64,000 nt of DNA, taken from assembly GCA_001632425.1 (NCBI GenBank), contig KV425595.1, positions 157,036-221,035 of the forward strand, written 5' to 3'. The position numbers were made by a program, and so were the translations under genes. This DNA is from Neolentinus lepideus HHB14362 ss-1. Lineage: Eukaryota > Basidiomycota > Agaricomycetes > Gloeophyllales > Gloeophyllaceae. Shown one piece after another: positions 46,901 to 58,018 of the stretch; the first letter of the stretch is position 1; each line of letters starts with the position of its first letter. The notes below the pieces were generated by a model. It was not told the DNA's origin. It was given only the letters and a program-made list of their open reading frames with translations, and searched no databases.

Positions 46901-47288
46901 GACTTTCTCCCACCTCGAGGGGAACATTGTCTGGCGTGAATTCGTCGCGGAGAAGACGGTGAAGAAAGCCAAGACGATCAAAATCACAAGCAGCGATTTG
47001 GTCTCCAAGAATCTTGACACTGCTGTGGATGGCGTTTCGCTGACGAAGTATGACCCTCTCAATGCCTTCGCCAGGAGCGTGGAGAGTGTAAGAGTGGAGA
47101 AGATTGTAGTCCTCGGCTTGAGTAGCAAGCCTGTGAGTGTGAAGGTCGAAGGTGGGGAGGAGCTTGTGTATGAGTTCACCCCTGGCGTGGCTGCGGAGGG
47201 GAAGAAGGAAGGTCAGGCTAGTGTGCTGGTCATAAAAGATCCAGGCGTGTCCATCACTAAGGATTGGGCCATTGTAATTCAAGCATAG
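43982..47288 (+). CDS. GLS2: Glucosidase II alpha subunit (GH31)
   Basis: About eight exons encoding roughly 960 residues. Signal peptide [20 protein letters not shown] is followed by the conserved [15 protein letters not shown] of ER glucosidase II. N-terminal beta-sandwich markers include [16 protein letters not shown] and [11 protein letters not shown]. The catalytic barrel shows [27 protein letters not shown], the nucleophile block IWNDMNE|PSVF (split by an intron), and the acid/base block [35 protein letters not shown] and [20 protein letters not shown] follow. The enzyme trims the two inner glucoses from N-glycans and feeds the calnexin cycle in the ER lumen. It has no HDEL of its own, as expected when the beta subunit gives retention. 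Intact. Confidence 0.95.
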
Positions 47289-48247
47289 AAGGACGCGGAT
47301 ATTTCAATCAATTCTTTCTTGTGTTAAAGTTGTTGGCCTCTCGTCCGATACGTTGAGAGCGCACATCCCGGCCCGCGTCATCCTCACTCTGGGGCGCAGG
47401 GCTTTCTCGTTCCTTTGGTCCACTGCAGTATGTCCCCCGCCTCCACTTCCGCCGATTCTTTGTCTGTCGCTGTGTCTGCTGGGCGCTTGGCTTAGTGATG
47501 CATCTGACACAATATAGTTCCATCTGGGCAACACGAGGCAGAGTGAACACCTCGGCTAACTCGATATCATCAAAGTTGCCTTTTTGACTAGCTCGAACTT
47601 TCCAAGAGAATAAATGGCTCCATTGGTGTCGGCGAATTACCCGGCTCTGCTCCTCTCCTGCCTCGTGTAGGACATCGTGATGCCTTTCCCTTTTACATAG
47701 CTGTACCGAAATAGCAGTGCAAGTCGATCATAAGCATGCCACAGGTATTGGGCAAGACCTCTTTCGTCGTCATCCTTTGCTGGATAATTACTTTGATGAA
47801 CTGACGAGTTTACCCCCTCCTCCATCGAACAATTCCTCTCGCGTCAGACAAAGCCACAGATTTTTAAGCTTGGAAGCCACAACATTATCTGATCGCCCTA
47901 ACCCCTTTGGCGCCTGCGCGAGCGCTTCCGATGCTCCTGCCACAACCCTAAAAATCATTGTCCTACGTATTGCGTCCAGTGCGCTGGGTTGTTCCTATGC
48001 TAGCTGTGGCTCAGAATACAAGGGACAAAGGGCTGTCGTTGGATATTCAGGACGGCGGCTAATCCAATATCTAATCTGTCAGGGTATCCTTTCATTCATG
48101 AACAGCAGTGGCCACGCACGGTCAGGATTGGCCACAGTGGCTTCTGGTCACAATATATAAGAGGGAGGGATACGGCCATATGAAGTCAGCTCAACACCCG
48201 CTTTTCTTCCCTAAGAACAAGTATCGTATCCCTCATAAAACACCGAC
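47289..48247. other. Intergenic
   Basis: Glucosidase II 3' flank and upstream region of family copy 3. No gene or repeat recognised. Confidence 0.4.
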
Positions 48248-48761
48248 ATGGTTATCAGTGTCTACAGCCCCGTCCGCCCATCTCGACTCAGTCAACTGAC
48301 TGAGAGCGACAGGGCCCTCTTGAACGCAGTGAGTTCCATCTGTGAGGCATGTCGCCTGGAGCTGAATATTGAATACTTCATCAGATTACGGGCCCTACGC
48401 CGAGAGTGCGGGGAACAGATCACGGAGAAGAACGGCGGGACCCGGAGGAAGGGTGGGTGATGATTAACGGCTCCCCTCTACTTGAAGAGGAGCTCGCCGA
48501 ATGCCAATTCATACTGGAGTCGCGCAGTCGACGACCCTCGCCGCTCCAGCGGCTGCTGATCTGGCTCCGAGCCAAACTGCGTCGGACAAACCACCCGCGA
48601 GGTAATTGATACGTTCATCGTCGCTGTCGTGATTCACGTCTTAACATCGCCTTCGTATAGGGGCGCCGGTAGCGGAGTCGCGGAACCCCTGGAAATTCGT
48701 CAACCTCAGAATGCCGAGGGTGTGGCGGAGAGGGCCTGGGCAGTACGAGTACGAAAGTTAA
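48248..48761 (+). CDS. Small unrecognised family, copy 3 (clean model)
   Basis: Three exons, 48248-48328, 48385-48601 and 48661-48761, splice in frame to 132 residues. It reads MVISVYSPVRPSRLSQLTES, then ITGPTPRVRGTDHGEE, WVMINGSPLLEEELAECQFI, SRRPSPLQRLLIWLRAKLRR and VAESRNPWKFVNLRMPRVWR, ending YEYES. It is the most complete member of the family, on the opposite strand and about 5.4 kb from copy 2. The protein is strongly charged with one amphipathic helix (about residues 70-95). No signal peptide, membrane segment or known motif. This copy defines the intron positions used to judge the other two. Confidence 0.6.
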
Positions 48762-50429
48762 GTTGGAACTTGGAGAGACCTAAAGGGGAGGGGGGGTTGG
48801 CACGCTGGATATCTGTCGTATATTCACTTATTGATATACCCTCGCTCGCGGACTTGGTTTTCTGGCCATTTTATCTTATTCGTCCCTGTTAATATGTTAA
48901 ATTTCATCGTGCACTACTTGAGATCGACATAGGCAGTCATTTAAATAATCGCTATGATCACACCTTTCTGTGATTGGCACCAAGGGGCAGGCAAGGAAGT
49001 TGCCGGCGACATCAACTACATGGGTGGTGGTGCCTCAGCCAGTTTACGGGGGCCTGATTTTCACTTTTTGGCTGCTCTTCGCGTCACTTTCACCTAGCGC
49101 GTTCCACACATCCTCTCTTGACGTAAAAATTTGAATATAATGTATTCTTTATCCAAAGAACACATTGGTGTACATATTTTATATCAAAGTCCCTGCTTGC
49201 GCTTGCCAGAGACAACTAGGCCAGCAACGTTGAGTGACCACTTGCCTAATTTGGATGTCTTAGAAGCGACCGTGTGAGGATTCGGCTTGTGCCGGACTCA
49301 CGCCGATGGCGGGTGGCTGAGGTACAAAAAAGTAGAGCATAGAAAATCTGTGTCTTGTGATAATGGAGGTAAAACATGTTGGAGGAAATGACATGTGTTA
49401 AATGTCCATCCAGTCCAATATGAGCACAAATCACAGAAGCTGCTAGCATCAGTATGACAGTATGAATCACAAATCTGCTGTGTCCGTGTCCAAGATGGTG
49501 CAATTGTGCGCTAACATCCCGATTCTCTGCCACCTTTGTGGCCCTGATCCACTAACTCAGAAATATGATGCAATTTGGAAGTATAACATGGCAGTACACA
49601 TCACAATTGATCACATAGATGAGCACAGGTTGCTCCAGGTACCGGACATGTAATCATGAACATGCACGGAATTGTCTATGGGATCCCTGAAGATAACACT
49701 GAGAATAACTGGGAGCTTTAGAATATTCTTTTTTTTTACAGTTGAAGAGCTACAAGAGAATATTGCAACGGAGTTGACTTGTATGAAATGAGGCAGAGCT
49801 GAGACTTCCGTAGGTAATGAGTCCCGAGGAATAAATGTGCTACTTAGCTGCATATTGCTCAGGTACAATAGAGCCTATAATATATTTATCTACTTTGAGC
49901 ATATAGCTTGAAGAACCAATGTCCTGGCAGCGTCCAGAGACTCGAATGTTTTCAGTGTGCCAGCTCGTATCAGCCACAATTTTCCTAATCGGGGTGGTGG
50001 TGTGTCTCGCATAATCATCTCGGGGTCCCACTTCACTTTAGGGAGTTGATGTCGTGTATTTCCTGATCGCCGGCCCCTTGATTGGCACCTACATCGTGTT
50101 TAAATTACGTCTTGCACGACTAGGCGTAAATCGCAAAACAGGTTTAAAAAACTGGGATTCTATCACCCAAGCGTTAGAGCGGCTCTCCTGCAACTCCGCA
50201 ATCCATATTTGCAAAAGATTTAACTACGCTTCCATCTACCTTGCTCGAGAGATGGGTATGAGCGTAAGACGCCGAAGAGGGAGACGCGACGAACCACGTG
50301 ATCGACCCAAAGACACGATCGGCGTGCTAAATCATATCACATGTCTCTGTTCTCCGTTCGACTTTCCCCGGATTTCGCTGCATCGGCCCAGCTGCTTTAT
50401 CTTCTGTGCAGACACTGACAGCGAACAAA
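48762..50429. other. AT-rich gene-poor stretch
   Basis: Short frames only; a run of nine or more T near 49728. Nothing coding could be supported up to the dehydrogenase start. Confidence 0.4.
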
Positions 50430-51853
50430 ATGTCTGTCGTTCATGGGATACGTACGCTTGGTGTCCTAGGTTCAGGGCAAATGGGTACGTCGCGTCCGAA
50501 ATCGTTATGTATAACTCAAATCCTCAGACATAGGCAGGTCTCGGCATTGCGTATGTCGCAGCTCTGCGAGCCAAAGTACCTGTGCTGCTATATGACCGGT
50601 CCGCAGAACAAATTGACAAAGGCCTCAAGCTGATGGACAAGCTTCTGGCTAAGGATGTCAGTAAAGGGAAGATTCAGGACATCGAAGCCAAGGAAGCAAG
50701 AGAGAGGCTTAGTGTAGTGAGTCAGGAGCAGGGTTTGAAAGGTCTGAGAGACGCGGACATGATTGTTGAGGTGAATTGCTATTTTTTGGGATTAAGATTC
50801 AGGAGCTGACGGGCATGGTAATACATAGGCTGTCTCAGAGAATTTGTCTCTAAAGCAAAAGATCTTTTCGTCTCTTTCTTCCGAGTGCCGCCCCGATGCT
50901 ATTCTCGCTTCAAATACATCGTCAATTAGCATTACAAAGATCGCTGCTTCGACAATTCCTGAAGGCCAGTCAGCGGCCTCTGAGTTAGGAAAACAAAGCG
51001 CTGCTCGGGTCGTTGGTGGGTTGCCTGACTTCTCGCCTAGTAACTAAAAGCTCAAAGACGAAGATGCTTAACGTAGGATTGCATTTCTTTAACCCTGTGC
51101 CTGTCATGGTATGCACTGTCTACGATGGCAGTGTGAACTATTAAGCAACAGATCCTCAGAAATTAGTAGAGCTTATTTCTGCGCTCCAAACGTCCACAGA
51201 CACGCTTGAGCGTTCCAGAGCATTTGCGATAGCCTGTGGAAAAGGTCTGTCTTCGGTTGTCTTAACAGACTGCAGTGGAATGACTTCCGCGTTATAGAGG
51301 TCACTGTGTCCAAGGACGTTCCTGGATTTGTTTCAAATGCGCTTTTAATGCCATTCATCAACGAGGTACGTGTCAGTCTTTAACGTCGCTGTCATATCCA
51401 CACGTGCCGGATGTCTAGGCAATTATGTGGCTTGAAAAGGTGAGTAGTCCTCATAAGCCGAGTCGTTCGTCTTGACTTGTTTGTCGCTCCGTTAGGGAGT
51501 GGCAACGAAAGAAGACATTGACAAGACCTTGAAGTTGGGCATGAACCATCCCATGGGTCCTCTGCAACTAGGTGGGCTTATTGATTTTACGTATCGAAAT
51601 GATGCTGATTTCACCTTCGCACCTTCTATGTAGCTGACTTGTGAGTCCTATGATCCTACTTTCCTCCTGAACGTTCCAAACTGACACATTCACCAGCATC
51701 GGCCTAGACACCTGTCTTGCTATACAGCAGACATTGTACCAAGGCACAGGTGACTCCAAGTACCGACCGTCTGTACTTCTGGAGAGGATGGTCGATGCGC
51801 AGTGGTATGGCAGGAAGAACGGCAAGGGCTTCTATGAGTACCCTGATGCGTAG
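50430..51853 (+). CDS. 3-hydroxyacyl-CoA (3-hydroxybutyryl-CoA) dehydrogenase
   Basis: A gene of about nine exons, some very small, encoding about 300 residues. The NAD fold is [20 protein letters not shown] with [17 protein letters not shown] at the second strand; the glycine motif is split by an intron. Then [38 protein letters not shown] (histidine of the catalytic pair in LHFFNP) and [19 protein letters not shown] follow. The C-terminal domain has [30 protein letters not shown] and [20 protein letters not shown]. The enzyme oxidises L-3-hydroxyacyl-CoA in fatty-acid breakdown; short-chain HADH type by length. No clear mitochondrial presequence and no C-terminal SKL (it ends PDA). Confidence 0.92.
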
Positions 51854-52148
51854 GTCCTTCGCAGGACATGGACAGTGGCGTGATATTGGCGGATGACCCC
51901 TACCGCGGTGCTTTAAGCATAGCAATACTAAGCTGGCATAGATGCTATTGGAGGGGATACGTTGATTACTTTTTGTGGATCCATCGCAACTGCGAATCTA
52001 CTAGCATAAATATCTCGAAATTGAAATTTGACCTTTACCTTTATCGGATAAATGTGAGAACCTTCGGTATTCCGTACCGCGATCATCGACTCCGCCACTA
52101 TATTTCGGACAGCACTGTTAATGAACCTGCTGGTATCACGATTCCCAA
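51854..52148. other. Intergenic
   Basis: Short gap holding the permease promoter. Nothing recognised. Confidence 0.35.
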
Positions 52149-55029
52149 ATGAACCCGCATGATAATGGCGGTAACATAACTCCAGTCTCTCCTACTGCGG
52201 TGAGCAGTCCGCAGACGCAGTTCTTCTCCAGAGCGCCCTCCACACGGTCTGTGCCAGGTATGGTCACTGGTACTCGTGCAGAGGGCGAAACATCAACGTT
52301 ATTGCCGGGACAGCAGAGAGGAGAGACTTTGTACGGAGGAGTGCAGAGTGACACGAGTTCAGGTGCGTGTGTTTTCTTGCCGGACGGTTTACCACCCGTT
52401 CTGTCTTACGGGTCAGCTAAATAGCATTGTTGGTATTGATTTGAAGACGTACATGCGACGCCTCAGAAACGGGAGAAGGCGTCTTATTGGGCGAAAGTCC
52501 GTTATTATATCCCGTCCATGGCCTGGATTCCTAATTACTCCTTCTCACTGTGAGTCTGGCACTCCTAACGCGATCGACATGGTGAATCCAATCTGAATGT
52601 AGACTTGGAGGCGATGTCCTGGCCGGGGTGACGGTTGCTTGCATGTTGATACCCCAATCCGTCAGTTACGCGACATCACTCGCGAAGCTGAGTCCAGTAG
52701 CGGGGCTGGTAAGCGGCAGCATCCTGTTACTGTATATCATTTTAAACCCCACTCCCTTAGTTCTCAGCGTCGATCCCAGGAATTATATATGCTCTTCTTG
52801 GTACCTCACGGCAGCTCAATGTCGCCCCCGAAGCTGCTTTAAGTCTGCTAGTGGGTCAGGCCGTTTCCGATATCATACACGGCGACCCGCATTCGCATCC
52901 TGAAAATTCCGATGCAATTGGGATAGCCGTCAGTACGATCATCACCTTCCAAGTCGGCCTGATATCCTTCCTCCTGGGGTTCTTCCGCCTTGGTTTCATC
53001 GACGTTGTACTGAGTCGGGCGCTGCTGCGTGGCTTCATCACGGCGGTGGCAGTGGTTATCATGATGCAAGTGAGAATCTCGGCCGGGTGGACTTGGGCTG
53101 ACAACTTTGGTTCAGTGAGCAGCTGATACCTATGTTCGGGCTTGTCCATGCGGAGCACGTTGCCAACCCAAAGACTACTTTGGAGAAATTCTTTTTCCTT
53201 GTGGAACACATCCCCAAGTGCCACGAGCTCACTACACTCATCAGTTTCGGTGCTTTGGGCGTGCTCATTCTGTTGCGAACGATCAAGGCTGGGTTCAAGA
53301 AGTATTGGTTTATATATCGATTGCCGGAGGTTCTGGTTGTCGTGGTTTTGTCAACAGGTGAGTAGGCTGGCTTTTGGCCTCTAGTCACAATACTAAGCGA
53401 TAAAATGCGCAGTTATGTCACAAGAGCTTGATTGGGATGATGATGGCGTCGCTGTACTAGGTTCCGTTAACACCAAAATCGGAAACCACTTTTTCCGGTT
53501 GCCGTTCCGACACAAGAATCTATCATATTTGAGGTCGACGACCTCTACGGCAATGTAAGTTCATTCGGTAGTGGCACTTTGCACCGTCGCTGAACGGCAT
53601 ATGTAGACTATGTTCCGTGATTGGATATCTGGACAGCATCGTTTCAGCAAAGCAAAATGCGGGGCGATTTGGCTATTCGATAAGTCCCAATCGGGAGCTC
53701 GTAGCCCTTGGAGCTGGGAACCTGATGGGGTCATTTGTTCCTGGGACTTTGCCTGCATTCGGTTCTATCACCAGGTATGATGGTCTGCATCTATGTACTC
53801 TTACATAGACCTGATCGCACAACTGTAGATCTCGTATCAATGGAGAGGTTGGAGGTCGGACACAAATGGCCTCGTTAATATGCTCGGCTATCGTCCTGCT
53901 GGCAACTTTCTTCTTGTTGCCGTTGCTATACCACCTTCCCACTTGCGTTCTAGCGTCAATGTGTGTCTGAACTTTGTCCGCTGATTGTTGTGCTTGCTTA
54001 CCCTCCGTTCAGTATTGCTATGGTCGTATTCAGCCTGTTGGCTGAAACGCCACATGATGTTCGTTATTACTGGAAGTAAGGTGCTAATGTTGCTAACCAA
54101 GTCACAACGCTAACCTAAGCTCAGAATGAGATCCTGGATCGACCTCGGACTCATGTTCCTGACCTTTACCCTCACCATAATATGGAATATCGAGATTGGT
54201 ATCACTGTCAGCTTGATTATCTCGCTATTATTGGTCGTTCATCGGTCCTCAAAGCCGAAGATGACTATTCTGGTCAGTACTAAGTCCGTTCCTAGATTGT
54301 GTTATGATTGATCCGACTATCTTCTATTCGTCAAATTGCGATTCCTATAGGGAAGAATTCCCGGTACGGAGACGTGGAAGCCCATTAACGAAAACCCAGA
54401 CGCGAGAGAAGACGTCCCGGGCGTTCTCATCCTCAGAATTCGAGAGAACTTGGATTTTGGTGAGTTCAGCTGTAGCACTGCGCTTGGCTCGACAGCTGAC
54501 GGTCGTGTGAAGCCAACACTGCGCAGCTAAAGGGTAAGCACGCCGTTGTAGCGGCTAGCATTGCTCATTTGACGCTCATTGTTATGGGGATCGTCGACAG
54601 AGCGATTACGCAGAATCGAGTTGTATGGCGCGGAACCAAGTCATCCGTCGGAAGAGCCTCGACGTCAGGAGGCGACTGTGCTCATCTTCCACATGGCGGA
54701 TGTTGACTCCTGTGACGCATCGTACGTCTCGGATCTTCATATCTGATATAGGCCCCTAACTGATAAACGTCGGACTGTAGTGCCGCTCAAATATTCTACG
54801 AGCTATTAGAGACTTACAAGGTATGGAAGATCACATCTTTTTCTTCAGGGAAGGCTACTGAGCGTATTGTTAGAACCGTGACGTCGAATTGTTCATCGCA
54901 CATCTGAAAAAGGGCCCGCGCGAGGTGTTCGAGCGTGCAGGGATAGTGAAACTGCTCGGGGAAGATGCTTTCCAAGAGAATGTGGGAGCTGCCATGGCTC
55001 GGATAGGCAGGAGATACTACCTGGCCTAG
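52149..55029 (+). CDS. SulP-family sulfate permease with STAS domain
   Basis: A long multi-exon gene. A disordered Ser/Thr-rich N-terminus (MNPHDNGGNITPVSPTAVSS) leads to VRYYIPSMAWIPNYSFSLLG, then GDVLAGVTVACMLIPQSVSY, the SulP signature, and LAKLSPVAGL. Membrane parts include IGIAVSTIITFQVGLISFLL, MGSFVPGTLPAFGSITRSRI followed by NGEVGGRTQMASL, and IDLGLMFLTFTLTIIWNIEI. The C-terminal STAS domain reads DVPGVLILRIRENLDF, LIFHMADVDSCDASAAQIFY and ending RRYYLA. It should import sulfate (or a related anion) across the plasma or vacuolar membrane. Splice phases checked around exons 2-3 and near 53620 and 53770 are consistent. Vacuolar versus plasma-membrane type cannot be told. Confidence 0.9.
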
Positions 55030-55293
55030 AGTGTCGTTCATGATTATGTGTCGTACGACCACTTCGATATCCTATAATAGCGCTTATGTATAGAACTATG
55101 GACATCATGGACAGCTTGGGTTAATTGGGTTCCTCAGGGTTTTGCGAATAGGCAGTGCTTGTATCTGTACAGAGAACGTTTTAGGGTGTAGCAAAGATCC
55201 ACACGAGCTGTATACGTATCAGGGTTTCTCTGTCACGGGGCGGGGCGGTGCGCCACCTTGAACACAAACAATATCAAATAAGGCCGCGTTATC

Positions 55294-56996
55294 ATGCGCG
55301 GCAGCGCGGGCAAGTCAACCACTCCTTCCTCCGCAACCATCATCATGACCCCTTCAATACTGAGTCTGTCTTTACTGGCAGTGTCGTTGGCATCGTCTGG
55401 ACTTGCTACGCCGTTGTCTACCATTCCTCATTATGCTTCGCGCCAGCGTCTTGTGCCGGCACCGTTCGTGGAGGCGGTTCACCCTTACGGAACTGTGAAC
55501 AACTCTTATATCGTTATGTTTAAGAACGACTACCCTACGGCGCTCATGCAGAACCACTTGAACTTCTTGCAGAGTGCTCACGAGGCGGATCCTCTGGAAG
55601 GCGAGGAGAGCGGTCTCCGTCACGTCTACGACGGACACGTCAAGGGCTATTCAGGGCTCTTCACGGAGTCAACTGTCGATGCCATCAGGTCCATGCCGGA
55701 GGTGGACTATGTTGAGCGGGATCAGATAGTTAGGACGATGGAAGTCTCATCGGTACCGGTGCAGACGCAGAAGGGTGCTCCTTGGGTAAGCCGCAGTTAT
55801 TAGCGTGAGAAACAGTGTTAACTTGTCTCCGTAGGGGTTGGCCCGTGTCAGTCACCGCAAGAAGCTGACCTTCGGGACCTTCCAGAAATACGAGTACGAC
55901 CCTCAGGGTGGTGAAGGTGTTGATGTGTATATCATTGACACTGGTATCAACGTCGACCATGTTGAGTTCGAGGGCCGTGCCAAGTGGGGCAAGACTGTTC
56001 CCCAGAACGACGAGGACGCGGACAACAACGGTCACGGTACCCACTGCGCTGGCACGATCGCGTCCCGCAAGTACGGTGTTGCCAAGGCTGCCCACGTTAT
56101 TGCCGTGAAGGTGCTTGGCTCGAACGGTAGTGGTACCATGTCCGATGTCGTCTCTGGTGTCGTCTGGGCGGCGACGCAGGCCAAGGCCAAGGCTGACGAG
56201 GCTCTCGCTGAGTTCAAGGCTACCGGCAAGACGAGCCACAAGGGATCCGTCGCGAATATGAGTCTCGGTGGTGGCAAGTCTCGTGCCCTCGATGACGCCG
56301 TCAACCGGGCTGTCGACATGGGAATGCACTTCGCCGTCGCTGCTGGTGTGTAAAATAAGCTTCTGGATGCCTCATGTCATGTTGAGTATTTTACCAGGTA
56401 ACGATAACCGGGATGCATGCCAGTACTCCCCCGCTGCTGCCGAGAAGGCTGTGACCGTTGGTGCTTCCACTCTCGGTGACGAGCGTGCGTATTTCTCCAA
56501 CCATGGCGAGTGTGTGGATGTCTTTGCTCCTGGTACGTCCCAAATCCATAAATCATTCCTGTTACTGACACAAATGTCCGCAGGTCTCAACATCCTTTCC
56601 ACGTATATTGGCAGCAACACCTCTACCACGACCATGTCTGGTACCTCGATGGCCTCGCCCCACACCGCGGGCATGCTTGCGTACCTCCTCTCGCTTTACC
56701 CGTCCGATACGTTCAACCCTGGCCTTTCGAGCGAGGACATGCTCCCTGCCATGCTGCAGCCCCAGCGCGCCTCGTCTGTCTACGGGCTCATTCACTCCAT
56801 CCTGCCCAGCTGGGTCGCGCCTTTCGTGCCTACGCCCGAGCTCGTAAGCTCACTCCAGGCTCCTACCGGCCCCTCTACCCTGTCCCCTACGCAGCTCAAG
56901 AAGGCACTGATCGCCCTCGGGAGCAAAGATGTCCTTTCTGAGCTCCCACCGAAGACGGTCAACATCCTTATCTTCAACAACGCCACCATTGCCTAG
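55294..56996 (+). CDS. Subtilisin-like serine protease (S8, cerevisin/proteinase K type)
   Basis: Four exons encode a preproenzyme. The likelier start is the ATG at 55345, giving MTPSILSLSLLAVSLASSGL as signal peptide; the ATG at 55294 only adds 17 residues. The I9 propeptide reads NNSYIVMFKNDYPTALMQNH to VDYVERDQIV. The catalytic triad is visible as DVYIIDTGIN (Asp), NGHGTHCAGTIAS (His) and TMSGTSMASPHTAGMLAYLL (Ser), with oxyanion Asn in HFAVAAG|NDNRDAC, split by an intron. Order and spacing match vacuolar cerevisin and secreted proteinase-K-type enzymes. The C-terminal extension after the domain (about 90 residues, Pro/Leu-rich) resembles cerevisin more than proteinase K. Intact. Confidence 0.93.
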
Positions 56997-57287
56997 AGGG
57001 TCTGCTAGTCCACTCTTTACGACTTTTGTTAACGCCTAATTACTAGCTCATCGCTTTCGTGCATGTCTTTGTACTTGTAGAATAATCGTACCGACCCACG
57101 CAATATATATTGTGATGCCGATTGCACTTAGCACTGGATGACTTCTCGTAATGTTAAGTCTCTAAATCTCCTTTTCTAAGCTGGTTGTTAGATACGATTT
57201 GGCCGATTTTGATAGGAGAAATGGAGATGATGTCTGCCGCGATAGCAATTGTGGCGTTACCCGGAAATTCACTCTTTCGCTGAAACC

Positions 57288-57787
57288 ATGCGTTCTACTC
57301 TTCGGCTCTTGCATCCTGCACGACCGAGGAGGTCAACAGCACCATCTTATGCAATTGGACTATCTGTCTGGGATATTCTGCAACGAGGGACTGTCCTCGC
57401 GTGCGTCGGAGCGTGCGGATGGGGAATTTGGATGGCTGGACGCGTTCATATGGATACGTTAAGAAGAGGGAGAGGTACGCGTCAAATCTGATATCCGACT
57501 AGCCAGTTGGACTAATGTATGTTCAACGCCAGAGGTAAGTCTATTTATCTTAAGGGGGATCTTCGATGCAGACGTTCTCTATAAGCTGTACAGCGAAATG
57601 GAGGCGGAAAGGGCTACGCTGGGTGAACAGGCTTCGCAGGTATGCTGGATTTCGATGTTGCTGGCTGGAATGAATCCATATATTGTACTCCCAGCCAACG
57701 CAAGAGGAGCAGAAAGAGATTGACTTGGCCACTGCTGCTGCACAAGTCGCTTTGCCAATACATGAGCATGAGCGCAAGTCATCGTAG
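57288..57787 (+). CDS. Small single-pass membrane protein, possibly mitochondrial
   Basis: Three exons, 57288-57474, 57572-57639 and 57695-57787, splice in frame to 115 residues. The basic N-terminus MRSTLRLLHPARPRRSTAPS looks like a mitochondrial presequence. It is followed by one hydrophobic helix, WDILQRGTVLACVGACGWGI, then a charged helix MDTLRRGRDVLYKLYSEMEA and a Glu/Ala-rich tail. Size and layout resemble small respiratory-chain assembly factors such as Cox14, but no diagnostic residues let me assign it. It converges with the kinesin gene (stop to stop 231 bp). Confidence 0.5.
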
Positions 57788-58018
57788 CTGCCACGCTCCT
57801 GGTCAACGTCCGACAAGAGATTGTTTGCACTGTTTCAGGTGAGGAAAACATGATTCTTTCGAGACCAGTGTTGACCGCAGGCAGTTTCGAACATAGCAAT
57901 AGCATTGTATCCGTATTCGTATCCGCTCTAATACACATGATCCATCTAATTCTACATGCGACAAAGTACAGAAGTCCCAGCAAGATTGACACAGATATAC
58001 GTACATATGAAGAGGTCG

